Shown here: piece after piece, positions 56,101-64,000 of the stretch | How the letters are laid out: every line of letters begins with the position of its first letter | Position numbering within the stretch: the first letter of the stretch is position 1 | Origin: Takakia lepidozioides | Taxonomy: Eukaryota > Streptophyta > Takakiopsida > Takakiales > Takakiaceae | Reading direction: 5' to 3' | Assembly: GCA_030704615.1 (NCBI GenBank) | Contig: CM060733.1 | Coordinates: forward strand, 64,170,001-64,234,000 | DNA: 64,000 bases | Program-made: the position numbers and the translations under genes | The notes under the pieces: generated by a model | Databases searched by the model: none | Told to the model about the DNA's origin: nothing | The model's input: the letters and a program-made list of their open reading frames with translations, nothing else

Positions 56101-56751
56101 GCTTTGCCTGGCTGGTTTTTAGTAGGGTTATTTTTGCCAGGAGGTTGTAGTGTGCACGGTCTGAGCAGGGTGTAAGTTAGCTTGCTCCGTGGAGGTGTGT
56201 TTATACCATTGCAACCACCAGAGTTCATGTTATTCTTATCCGTCTGACTAAACCTCTTTTTGCTGCTGCAGTTGAAGACACGTGGGCAGCTTTCCTCAGT
56301 TGCCACCCTCAGCGACGAGCTTCGCTTCAAGGTAGGTTGGTACACCATGAATTTGCTGCTGATTCAGTATTGTGGCAACCAAGATCGTTTCCATGCCCAG
56401 CTGCGCTTGACTTTCACCCTGTCATTGCTATGTTTGTTGCTGAGTGGACCCTGATGTTGGTGTTTGCAGATATCAGATCCTGTGTTTCTCCTGAACCCCC
56501 TAGACAAGCGGTCAAAGACAGCCGCCGCCAAGGCGGAAGTGGTGGGAATAGCCGGGGTTGACAAGTTCCACTGCAAGGACATTCCATCCGGGTGGTACAA
56601 GGTGAAAGTCCACGAGATCATGCTTCCAAGTGTTACACTGCCTTGCCCAAATGTGGACGATGCCTCCCCCCAGACCACACTAGCGCACGTGAAAGGCACG
56701 GTGACTCTATGGCCAGAGAAGAGTATGAGGAGGGGTGAAGGTATCAAGTGA
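50155..56751 (+). CDS. CACTA accessory transposase gene (Transposase_24-like) fused to FCP1/NIF-type HAD domain
   Basis: Exons: 50155-50454 (basic/acidic nuclear N-terminus), 53278-53688 (Pro/Gln-rich, then RKRTSELRKERRHAMKQWEG), 53796-54085 (Transposase_24-like: FIVKQCGKIMKGEREKLKDK, PAYWDKLVAYWESPRGLAKA, NPSRWGQAGVAG), 54264-54359 (KRRKARSPSLSELG), 54551-55693 (coiled coil AARIGALERLAALSAKRERG, then the HAD domain), 55801-55926, about 56021, 56272-56331 and 56470-56751 (C-terminal domain resembling the plant TE domain DUF8039: VFLLNPLDK ... GWYKVKVHEIMLPS ... VTLWPEK). HAD domain (about 55040-55640): KLIVLDLNGILCHS, VGIWSCASKGNVADIF, LFVWSQEEC, NTLLVDDSPHKGRGNS. In the NIF/FCP1 family DxDxT is the nucleophile motif; here it is DLNGI, a variant seen in plant relatives. 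Intron 1 holds two LINE fragments. A frameshift is likely in the C-run near 53396. Confidence 0.65.
50478..51660 (-). pseudogene. LINE (non-LTR) ORF2 fragment, minus strand
   Basis: The minus-strand fragment starts just before the reverse transcriptase active site (LLYADDVALLAQS, YADD at 51639-51628). It continues through the thumb (MQVNLSKTKIMVFNGQ, SYRYLGLVI), a post-RT region (FDTVVSPATIYGCEFWAPGV, LEPLRSSFLQAMLGA), and a C-terminal CxxC-H-C knuckle (LCPACIGRN ... EEHFFFYCPLYY, near 50600). It is 5'-truncated and frameshifted, and lies in intron 1 of the CACTA accessory gene. Confidence 0.85.
51686..52834 (+). pseudogene. LINE ORF2 C-terminal half, plus strand
   Basis: A continuous 382-codon open frame lacks the fingers/palm but has the RT thumb and post-RT domain (LPSYTYLGVEFSSNCNWDAH, PALEYGSAIWVDNSNQAKSL, FGIPSLSSRRDEFKVRWWGQ) and the terminal knuckle CNCPLCGQSEDSIHFLIRCP. 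Start codon use is unclear because the fragment is 5'-truncated. It stands head-to-head with the minus-strand LINE fragment about 25 bp away. Being still open, it inserted more recently than its neighbour. Confidence 0.85.
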
Positions 56752-57859
56752 CATTTCATGTTTGTAGTCCCTGTTGGGTGTGTAATGATACTCATAGAAG
56801 TGTGTATGATACTCACGTTACCAGTTTTGTACATTTGGGCCATGACAGTTTAAGTGATGTCCGGCAACCATGTATGTTGGCATTTAGTCTTGCTCATATG
56901 CAGATGTGCCGTGACGGTCTCCAATTTGAATGCAATATTCCATTTCCTGACTTGTCGTCGTGTCCGTCCACCTTCTATGTGTATGTGTGATGGTCTTTGG
57001 TCTCCCTGTTGCCTCATCTATTTGGTTCATTAGCGTGATATTGTGCATGCATCGTGGTCTGTGTTCTGAGTGTCGCCCAGTATCATTGCTTCTCAATTCC
57101 CCCTGCATATGGGTGAACCACTAAAACCAGTAGAATGCATCAGAACCATATTTTCAGCTTAGAATGCAAGTCAGTTGGACAACTCACACAAACCACTACA
57201 AGTGCTCATTTGCAGTGCTTTCCTACTGTAGTGCAACCAACTAGCATAGTGGCAGCGGAGTTGGCCAAAGCAGTCCCGAGATGGCACAAGCACTCTGCGT
57301 CTTTCCACTAGCAGTCGTACCCCTCACTGCCATTGCGTGGGGACGACGCCACGCGTCGACCCACACACTCTCCACGTGGTCCCCGTGGATCCGTCTGCCG
57401 GCAGTTGTGCAGTCGACTTCGCCAGTGGCTGTTGCCACGTGACATGCAGCACTCCAAGTTATGTGGCCGACTGCGATGTGGCGTCTTGAGCCCGTGGCCA
57501 CGCGGCGGCATTACCGCTCGTCGCGGTGCCGCCACATCGGCATCCACGTCCGCGTCCATGTGTCACCGCGCCCCGGGTGAGTCAGTCCACTCATCCGGAG
57601 GGAAAAGTCAAAGTCAGCTCAAAACATCAGACACACGGGCGGCCCGCCTGGTTACGCCACGTGGTTCTTCAGCATTAATCGCATTAATCGCTGAGCAGTT
57701 GTTCGCGCGTCTACGTCCTTTACCACTCCAATCATTGGATGTCCAACCCAACTACCACGTCTGTTGTAACTGGTCTGTTGTAACTTCCAGTCGATCCCTG
57801 TTTTTTGACTTTTACGACTCAAAATGAGTCGTTACCCCAGTGGTAAATGACATGAATGC

Positions 57860-58760
57860 TTCTAGTGACACCAGGGGAATGTTCAGAATGACATCAGGTA
57901 CAATTCCAGCTTTGATGATGTCACCATGAACCTCTTGGCCCCTTCCATGCATCAGGCTTGCTGCACCCACATTTGGCATACATGTCCACTAGGGCAATGG
58001 TCATAATGACAACTAGTACAATTTCAGCTTTGACAATGGCACATGGCCAAGAGATATCCCAATATCCCGCTACCAATGGGTTCAATGCATACTCTTGTCA
58101 CATTGGCAGTATCATGTCAAAGTCACTCCAACTAGATTCACTCAACCAACTAACTTGCAGAATTCAACATGAAAATTTAGGGCCGATTCTGAAAAGAGGG
58201 GAAAATAGGGTGAAATTTGTTTCAGAAGGTGCCTTCATTAGTAGTGCTTGATTTTATCAATTGTGCCGCTGCTGCTGCGGCTTCCAATTGACCATCTACC
58301 CATGCAGGTTTCTTGTATCTATCCTTCCACAGGGAATCATAGATAATCTGGAGCTTGAAATCTGGCCCTCTTCCGCACTCTATCCCTGCTCCTTCAGCGA
58401 GGATTTGATTGACTATGAACCCAAGAGGACCTCTTCAGTGTGCTGCTTGTTTCTGTAGTCAGGTAATGTCGGATTGGTCTGTGAGAACCACCACGGTGCA
58501 GCTGAGCGGATAGAGATTGAAACACGGCCTGCTAAGACCAAGCTGACTCTCCCAAGAACGGCGAGCTCCCAGCCAAAACCTCCTCGAACACATACCCTAG
58601 CGTTTCTAGGGTTGCTTGCTTCAGATGCGAAGGTTGCTCCAACTGCGGCCTCCCATGCATGTTTGCCTTCCCTCCCGCTCGTTCGCTCTAAGTCCCAGCC
58701 CTCTCTCTCTATCTCCCTCCCTCCCGCTCACTCTAATTCTATTCATGGCTACCGTGATGG
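57860..58760 (-). repeat. PPR and OSB composite repeat, minus copy
   Basis: 57880-58040 holds reverse-strand PPR phrases (gttgtcattatgaccattgcc type). 58090-58280 matches the 22.5/23.2-kb flank phrases in reverse. 58400-58740 is the reverse of 20780-21330, including the 'gcaggccgtgtttcaatctct' and 'aaacgctagggtatgtg' parts. It lies inside the CACTA right half. Confidence 0.6.
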
Positions 58761-59478
58761 GCAATTTTTTAAGTTTTTTAACCTTCTTGCAAACCCTATA
58801 AGCAATTTTTTGATTTTTTTGATTTTTTTTTCAAAAGAAGCCTCAGGCCCTTGAGGAGGGGGAAAAATTAATCCCCTTTCATTTGGGCCATGAGACCTAC
58901 AGGACGATCAATGCCCAAACATATCGTCACGAACAATCCCACACACGGGGTAGGGCAGCGGGTTTGAACCCCGAACCACCGGGGCGACACACTGTGCACC
59001 TCCAGCCGATGTGTTTTTTTCAAATCTTTTGCACTTTGATTTTTAAGAAAAAAAATCATTCTAGTGGTTATAGTCTCCGACATTTTTTCAAATATAAATA
59101 CTGATGTATTATATATATAACCAGAAAAGCATGTGTCGACACGTGCAGTCATGTAGTGATTCATCCATGTGATGATCTGGCAAAATGCATTAGAGTGAGA
59201 GTCATGAAGTCATATGTCCGTCTAGCAATTTGCACACGTCATTCCAGTGTAGGCATGACCGTGACTGATAGTCATATTTGCCATGCCAATATTCGTGGTC
59301 AAACATGTTTGATCTGTGTTGCGCAGAGTCCGGAGTCATGCAATCGCATATACGCCTTCCCCGGACCTACGTTATGACTTCAAAAGGCATCTACGACTTC
59401 AAATGGCATTTCTGCCACAAATCTGTCATGACTGCGCAGCCATGGGAGTCATAAAAGCGGCAATATGTTGTAGTGCCA

Positions 59479-59862
59479 GTTTGAAGCCAAATGTTCTGGG
59501 AAATCTACCATCTTCCATCATGAACATTACCAGCATCGGAAATTCCACCTCCATCTCCAGCTCTATGTCGCCACATCTGCATATTTGAGCTCGACGACCT
59601 CTGCACCAATCTTGTAGTGGAACCGGAACTTATGGTCCGGAGGTGTTCCAACGGGTACAATGCCCCATTCTGTGATCTCCAGGTTCAGCTCAAAAATTGC
59701 CAGGTGATCATTCTTGAAATTCGGAGATTTTCGAGAAACAAATGAACCACAGATAGGTTTGCACATTCCAACAATACAATCCCTGGGGGTGATGTTGCTG
59801 TCCACAGAACAAACCACCTCTGTCGTCAGACACATATCATAACAACCATACAAAACTCCCAT
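59479..59862 (-). pseudogene. Third ParB-like gene, 5' part
   Basis: The minus-strand frame from ATG 59862 (MGVLYGCYDMCLTTEVVCSV) runs through RKSPNFKNDHLAIFELNLEI and HKFRFHYKIGAEVVELKYAD. After a frame change near 59565 it continues DIELEMEVEFPMLVMFMMED and GRFPRTFGFKL to the CACTA border. Removing the transposon and one copy of CCA joins this frame directly, in phase, to VRILRKAMMRES at 45786. I see no known domain in this N-terminal part. A palindrome of the AACCTCCACTGT family sits immediately upstream of the ATG. Confidence 0.6.
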
Positions 59863-59866
59863 GACA

Positions 59867-59895
59867 GTAACCTCCACTGTCCAATGGAGGTTTAC
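59867..59895. repeat. AACCTCCACTGT palindrome before the ParB-like gene
   Basis: Imperfect palindrome GTAACCTCCACTG...CAATGGAGGTTTAC lies five bases upstream of the probable start codon at 59862. Confidence 0.8.
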
Positions 59896-59977
59896 CACTT
59901 CACACGCTCATAGCTGACATATTAAAGAATTCAATTGAGGAAGAAAAAAATATTTCACTCATAAGAAGAAGAAACAT

Positions 59978-60510
59978 TTATTCAGAGAAGGCTCGTCTCG
60001 CCATTCCATACATCATAGGGGTATATGTCAAAGAATCTCCGGAGATGTATTCTGGAGAATCTCCAGGGACGTACTGAGGAGAATCTGCAGGGACATATTC
60101 TGGAGAATCAGCGGGGACATATTCTGGAGAAATTACAAGGACAGATACTGGATACTGAGGAGAGTCAGGATTGTATCCGGGAGAGGACGGAAGGCCGGAT
60201 CCCGGGGACTGTTCACTATCTCCTACAGAAATGTCATTATCTGAATCAGATTGCACTCATCACTTTCATCTTTCTCTTCCTCTGTTTCCTCCGTTGTCTC
60301 CCGTCGAATAACTCCCTCGAACATTGATTCGTCAGTGCCCGGATTTATGAAGGTTCGCACGTCAGAGCCCACATCTGATATTTGATTCTCAGATCTCTTC
60401 TTGAAGGTTTTTGTTTTTGATACAACCAGTGATGCGTCTTGGTTTTCTGCTTCGATGATGTTTACTGGATTCTTCTCCTTGGCCTCTTACAGATGTCGAC
60501 GACGGTGTCA
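59978..60510 (-). pseudogene. Unknown gene with acidic linker and SPEYVPAD repeats
   Basis: The minus-strand frame contains ENQDASLVVSKTKTFKKRSE, then an acidic run (RRETTEETEEEKDESDE). After a one- or two-base frame change near 60255 it continues DNDISVGDSEQSPGSGLPS followed by an octad-like repeat: SPEYVPAD, SPEYVPAD, SPQYVPGD, SPEYISGD, SLTYTP. It ends at the stop at 59978. Such SPxY tracts are typical of phosphorylated, disordered tails and faintly recall the RNA polymerase II tail, but no homology is claimed. The upstream end is not defined. It lies just upstream of the split ParB-like gene on the same strand. Confidence 0.45.
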
Positions 60511-60559
60511 GAACCATCTTTGGCCGCCGTGTGCACTCCTACGCACCTTCTTTTTATAC

Positions 60560-62275
60560 TGACAGAACAAAAAATCAACGCAGGGGAGGCACCGACATAA
60601 GTCTATCTCAAAACATCCTTATGTTGTGCCTTGGCATAGTAACACGCAGGAACCTCCACTGGGTAGGCGAGGTTCGTGTGGTTTGTCCTGCCAGGGTTTA
60701 TGGAGGTCTACTAGAGGTCTAGTGGTCTACGGAGACTAGTCTACTATAGTAGCCTAGGCCCGAAGAAAAACCCGTTTTCAAATATCAGAAATTCGAAAAA
60801 CCAATCGCAAAAAACCATGATCCTAACCCGCCATAACCCTAATAATCCAGCAGCACAAGTAAACCAGGACCACAAACCACCCATACCAACCACCATACAA
60901 ACCACCATACAAACCACCAGAAGAGAAGCAGCAATGTATTGAAACACCTATACAGCTTTAATCAATTCAAACAAATTGACCAATGAATTGAAATGAGATG
61001 CTCCGCATCAAACAAGACAGCACACTCACGAAATGTGACATGCAAGAAACAAATGGTGCTCTATAACCTCTGGAACGAAAGCGAGTGAGGAAACAGAAGC
61101 AAACCAACAGCGACGTGGGCGATGCTGACCAACAAAAGCAACAGCAAAACAAAAAGAAAAGCAAATCAACAAACAGAACAAACTGAAACAACATAACAAC
61201 ATCAAACCAACATATCAAAACAAGCCAGAGCGAGCAAGAGAGAATGACATCAAACCAGATAGAAATTGTAAATGAGAACATTACCCGCTGGATGCCTGAG
61301 CCATTTCAGTGCCCTTGTTGCTGACCTGAAACGCCTGACCCTTAAGCTTCCACCGCTCCGCTCCGCTCTTCCTTACGCTCTGCTTCCCTCCCGTCTCATG
61401 TCTGCACTTGAATCCTATGTCTGCTTGCTTTCCTCCACTGCACTCTCACGCTGCACTGAACTGCACGCTCTCTTTTCTCTGCTCTCACGGCACCCTGCAC
61501 AACACGCTCTCTGCTATTCACGCTCTCCCCTCTTCAAAACTTTTTTTTTTTCTAGCGCTAGTCGGTCTTAGCACTTCCGCAGCGCTCCCGCGTAGCCAAT
61601 GGAGTGCCGAAAGGGTGGGCTGAACGGTCGCCCGTGTTCCATCCAACATCCATGCAAACATCATTCAATTCATCCTTTCCATTCTGTCCATCCATTTTAC
61701 GAATGATTAGATGAAATGAAAAAACAGATGAATGAACGAGAAAATATGACGTTAATGATCCCTTGCACAAGATCATCAATTATAACCCCGCAGGATATTT
61801 CCCACACCCCACACATGACGATAAATGAAATGTACAAGTCAGATCCTCCTGCGGCATTTTGCCGCTTGGAATTATTGCTCCTGACCATGTCTACATTCGG
61901 CGGATTAAGGCTTGGAATATTTCCTCTGTCACTCCATTACGCCCGCCGCATTCTCGGCCGAGCTGCACGATTTCATGAAACGCTTATCAACGGCGTCAGG
62001 CCTTGATCCACTTGGACAGCATTGAATGCAAAATACGTACTGCTTTATAAGCACGAGTACGAAACCATTAAACCACCGTTATCGGACGTTATCGTTCTGG
62101 CATCATAATTGTTATATAGGGTTCCGAAATCGGTCAAAGAGTGCACTCCTGCACCATCCAGAACCATTCAATTGTGGCCATATCGGATATTAACAACGCC
62201 GGAAATCGATCCGCGAGACAATGTATCGCACTATCCCATTGGAGGAGTTCCAGCGGGCAACCTGGTTTCCACCTC
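60560..62275. other. No gene recognised
   Basis: 60744-61260 is A-rich on the plus strand with aaacaa words. 61260-61560 is CTC/TCC-rich. Weak half-sites of the AACCTCCACTG palindrome occur at 60652. I see no supported frame. Confidence 0.4.
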
Positions 62276-62284
62276 TATATAAGG
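62276..62284 (+). promoter_or_regulatory. TATA box upstream of the 63-kb gene
   Basis: TATATAAGG follows an inverted CCAAT (ccattggagg, 62236-62245) by about 40 bp and precedes the open frame at 63000. The leader (62310-62990) would contain the AACCTCCACTGT palindromes and attcatcc words. Inferred from consensus and position. Confidence 0.5.
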
Positions 62285-62750
62285 TCTGAGTGCAAACTGT
62301 TCAAACTTCTATCTCCATACCTCTCACTTGCAGATTGTGTTTCCCGCACCTCTCTGGTCATCTCCCACCTCACTGCCCATAGTGCACCTCTCTGAGCATC
62401 CTGTACCTCTGTGGCCATCGTAGATGTACCTCTCTGAATTTCCATAATCTCTCGTGTGAACTGCATTTTCTCCCGTAGAAAATGTTATGACATCTGTGTG
62501 TTTTCGATAATCTACAGGAAAATCTAGTTATTTCTCATCTGCATGTTTAGAAATTACAGTCCAATACTCACCTTTCGCTATTTTTGTCCATCTCTCCAAT
62601 TTCTGTATTTCGTCATCCCTCAAGTCGTGGACCTCCACTGGACAGTCGCGTCAATGCTCACATTCAGCCGTCATTACAATTATTCATCCACGTAACCATA
62701 TTCATCCACTAGTATTCATCCGTCCGACTTTTTTCATCTGCATCTCATCC

Positions 62751-62774
62751 AACCTCCATTGTACAGTGGAGGTT
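62751..62774. repeat. AACCTCCACTGT-family palindrome
   Basis: A 24-bp palindrome with one mismatch pair (left half AACCTCCATTGT, right half ACAGTGGAGGTT). Half-sites lie at 62631 and 62979, the latter only 20 bp before the ATG at 63000. Confidence 0.85.
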
Positions 62775-62999
62775 ATATAATTAGACTCAATCTTCACATG
62801 ACATGTTCCAGAACAAACAATAATTCCAATTCTATTCTACTTCTCTAAAATATTCATACGCGAGTGTATTTCCTTTTATTGTATTGATTCATCTCTAAAT
62901 ATAGTCGTAACTCATACTGCTTATTACTGTGAGTAAGGTCGTCACGGAGGGGTTTTCAGTTTCTTGAACCTCGCGTGTGCAGTGGAGGTTCCGGTGATC

Positions 63000-64000
63000 A
63001 TGAGCTTAGAGACGGGTCAAAAAGTGTTTCTTACTCTTCCCGGGTCTTCATCTCCAATAGCAACTGGGGACTGCCTTAATGTCTCCGGGGTTGGGACCTG
63101 TCATAGACACCAATTATCTTCCTCAACCATTTCAGTGGTTCTCATCTCCTGTGTTGAAGCACACTCATTATGTCCTCTTCCTTATGGACATATGGATGCT
63201 GACACCTTGAAGGAGGCCATTGGGACCCCGGTGGTGTGGAATGTTGGCGAAGTTCATGCGGAGAATAACGAGTATCAAGGAGGGCTTCACATGAATCCTG
63301 ATTTTACGCCGGAGACAAGGTATACTGCCAAAAATTCTGACGTTGACGAGGATGAATCAAACCACAAACCATCGAAGAGTTCCGAGAATCCGAGCAGAGG
63401 ACTCGGAAAAAACAACTGGAGAAACTTGCAGTGGGTACTGTTGGGTGATGATGGGGGTGCACTGTTCGAGGGGAGGATTCAAGCCTGCATTCCGGACGAG
63501 GTGATCCTCAATGACAAACTGGGAGAGGATGATGTTGGAGTTCTTGTCACCAGAATACTTTCTGGAGGATCTGGATCTTTGATGTCTCTTGTAAAATGGC
63601 CTTTAATAAAAACACGACTTTTGAAAAGTGGGAGACTACTCTCAAATGATCTGGAAATTTTTATTATATCTTCTGACAGTATCTTGTACGAAGATCACAA
63701 GGCAGGTGTGAAGAAAACGGCGTATCGGCATTTTACGAGGAAGAAGAGGGATCGAGATTTGGAACATTCCAAAAAAAGAATGAAGAATCTTACTATGGAG
63801 GAAGTCCGGTCCGTGAGCAACAAACCTTGCTGCAGACTTCACTGCTGTCAATATTTCGATTGGCGAAAAACCTTGGCTATCCGTACTTCGTTTTGGGGAT
63901 CCACTTTCGATGAGAGAAGAGAACATGGACTAAATGTTTCAAAACGACTTCACATGCTAGAAGAGACCTCTCGCAGGGCATACGTTACGATTGAGGGTGT
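63000..64000 (+). CDS. Transposase-like protein, N-terminal part (runs off the window)
   Basis: An uninterrupted frame of 333 codons runs from the first ATG at 63000 (MSLETGQKVFLTLPGSSSPI) to the window edge. The upstream stop is TAA at 62934. The first 110 residues look poorly structured. WRNLQWVLLGDDGGALFEGR starts a more ordered part, then a basic run (YRHFTRKKRDRDLEHSKKRM). Next is SNKPCCRLHCCQYFDWRKTL, followed by RTSFWGSTFDERREHGLNV and RRAYVTIEGV. A CC-x(3-4)-C block followed by RxxFW...ER and an YVTxEG stretch is what I associate with the N-terminus of MULE-like and related eukaryotic transposase families, so I infer such a protein. Its core domain would lie beyond 64000. Unlike the other transposase remnants here it has no frame damage. 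A palindrome half-site lies just before the start. Confidence 0.6.
   Translation, partial: MSLETGQKVFLTLPGSSSPIATGDCLNVSGVGTCHRHQLSSSTISVVLISCVEAHSLCPLPYGHMDADTLKEAIGTPVVWNVGEVHAENNEYQGGLHMNPDFTPETRYTAKNSDVDEDESNHKPSKSSENPSRGLGKNNWRNLQWVLLGDDGGALFEGRIQACIPDEVILNDKLGEDDVGVLVTRILSGGSGSLMSLVKWPLIKTRLLKSGRLLSNDLEIFIISSDSILYEDHKAGVKKTAYRHFTRKKRDRDLEHSKKRMKNLTMEEVRSVSNKPCCRLHCCQYFDWRKTLAIRTSFWGSTFDERREHGLNVSKRLHMLEETSRRAYVTIEG

Larger units (their letters stand above)
45787..59475 (+). mobile_element. CACTA (En/Spm) transposon, 13.7 kb, with nested insertions
   Basis: The left end CACTACAACAAATTGCGG and the right end (reverse complement CACTACAACATATTGCCGC) are imperfect terminal inverted repeats of about 30 bp. 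A 3-bp duplication CCA flanks both ends (45784-45786 and 59476-59478), exactly as CACTA elements make. Subterminal DNA on both sides is rich in tacgac/gtcat words, the usual transposase binding pattern. The cargo on the plus strand is a small four-exon gene and a Transposase_24-type accessory gene fused to a HAD domain. LINE and PPR/OSB debris is nested inside. No gene for the catalytic CACTA transposase (TNP2-like) is recognised, so the copy probably depends on others. It splits the ParB-like gene on the minus strand. Confidence 0.9.

Noticed and set aside
57194-57233. Tiny CACTA element (cactacaa...tgtagtg)
   Set aside because: Only 40 bp with short inverted ends and no target duplication. 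Probably a chance match inside the large element.
58940-58990. tRNA gene (gggtttgaaccccgaacc looks like a T-arm)
   Set aside because: No matching A box, anticodon arm or acceptor stem could be fitted.

Overview
The window is nuclear DNA from a land plant. It has U2-type introns (GT...AG), PLS-type pentatricopeptide repeat (PPR) gene remnants, an RWP-RK exon, and plant-type CACTA, hAT, MULE-like, LINE and Ty3/gypsy elements. The PPR wording (VSWNAMLAGCAQQG-type motifs) and the ParB/methyltransferase and MULE-SWIM families look to me more like a seedless vascular plant (fern or lycophyte) than a flowering plant. That placement is a guess from memory. The region is almost entirely mobile or formerly mobile DNA, and most coding remnants are broken.

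Layout. 0-6.7 kb: a foldback element, one copy of an unrecognised two-copy family with CATCC...GGATG hairpins upstream, a multi-exon TE-type gene (3.1-5.4 kb), a GCGAC-rich block and an orphan last exon. 6.7-10.4 kb: a Ty3/gypsy element on the minus strand whose gag-protease-RT core is inverted inside it, followed by a SWIM-finger relic. 11-21.5 kb: a short gene fragment, RWP-RK and OSB-like exons, a TA-flanked MITE, two near-identical palindromes, a 1.3 kb G-depleted block, and the second copy of the hairpin-flanked family. 21.6-25.7 kb: PPR debris, including a tandem array built from one PPR segment, and a detached CACTA end. 26.2-28.6 kb: nine TGCGACCACC/GGTGGTCGCA hairpins at about 51-bp spacing, then a TATA box and a decayed hAT transposase. 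29-42.7 kb: a head-to-head pair of intact unknown paralogues, a MULE-like transposase joined to a gene with a beta-class amino-methyltransferase-like domain, a second methyltransferase-like fragment, and a ParB-like/methyltransferase paralogue on the other strand. This block holds two large arrays of an AATGCGGCACCGCATT palindrome, and the same palindrome lies in introns of the ParB/methyltransferase genes. 44.1-59.9 kb: another ParB-like gene, split by a 13.7-kb CACTA element (45787-59475, 3-bp duplication CCA). The CACTA carries an intact-looking four-exon small gene, an accessory transposase gene fused to an FCP1/NIF-type HAD phosphatase domain, two LINE fragments and PPR/OSB repeats. 60-64 kb: a gene with SPEYVPAD repeats, a promoter region, and an open reading frame that runs off the window (63000-64000) and resembles the N-terminus of a transposase-like protein.

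Main idea. Several TE-gene families here sit beside their own family of short, regularly spaced palindromes: AATGCGG for the MULE/ParB/methyltransferase block, TGCGACCACC for the hAT relic, AACCTCCACTGT for the third ParB-like gene, and CATCC for the 2/20-kb family. In two families the palindrome also lies inside introns of the gene itself. This looks like a set of gene-plus-cognate-palindrome systems. The pairing is seen in the sequence. Any binding, methylation or silencing role is inference.
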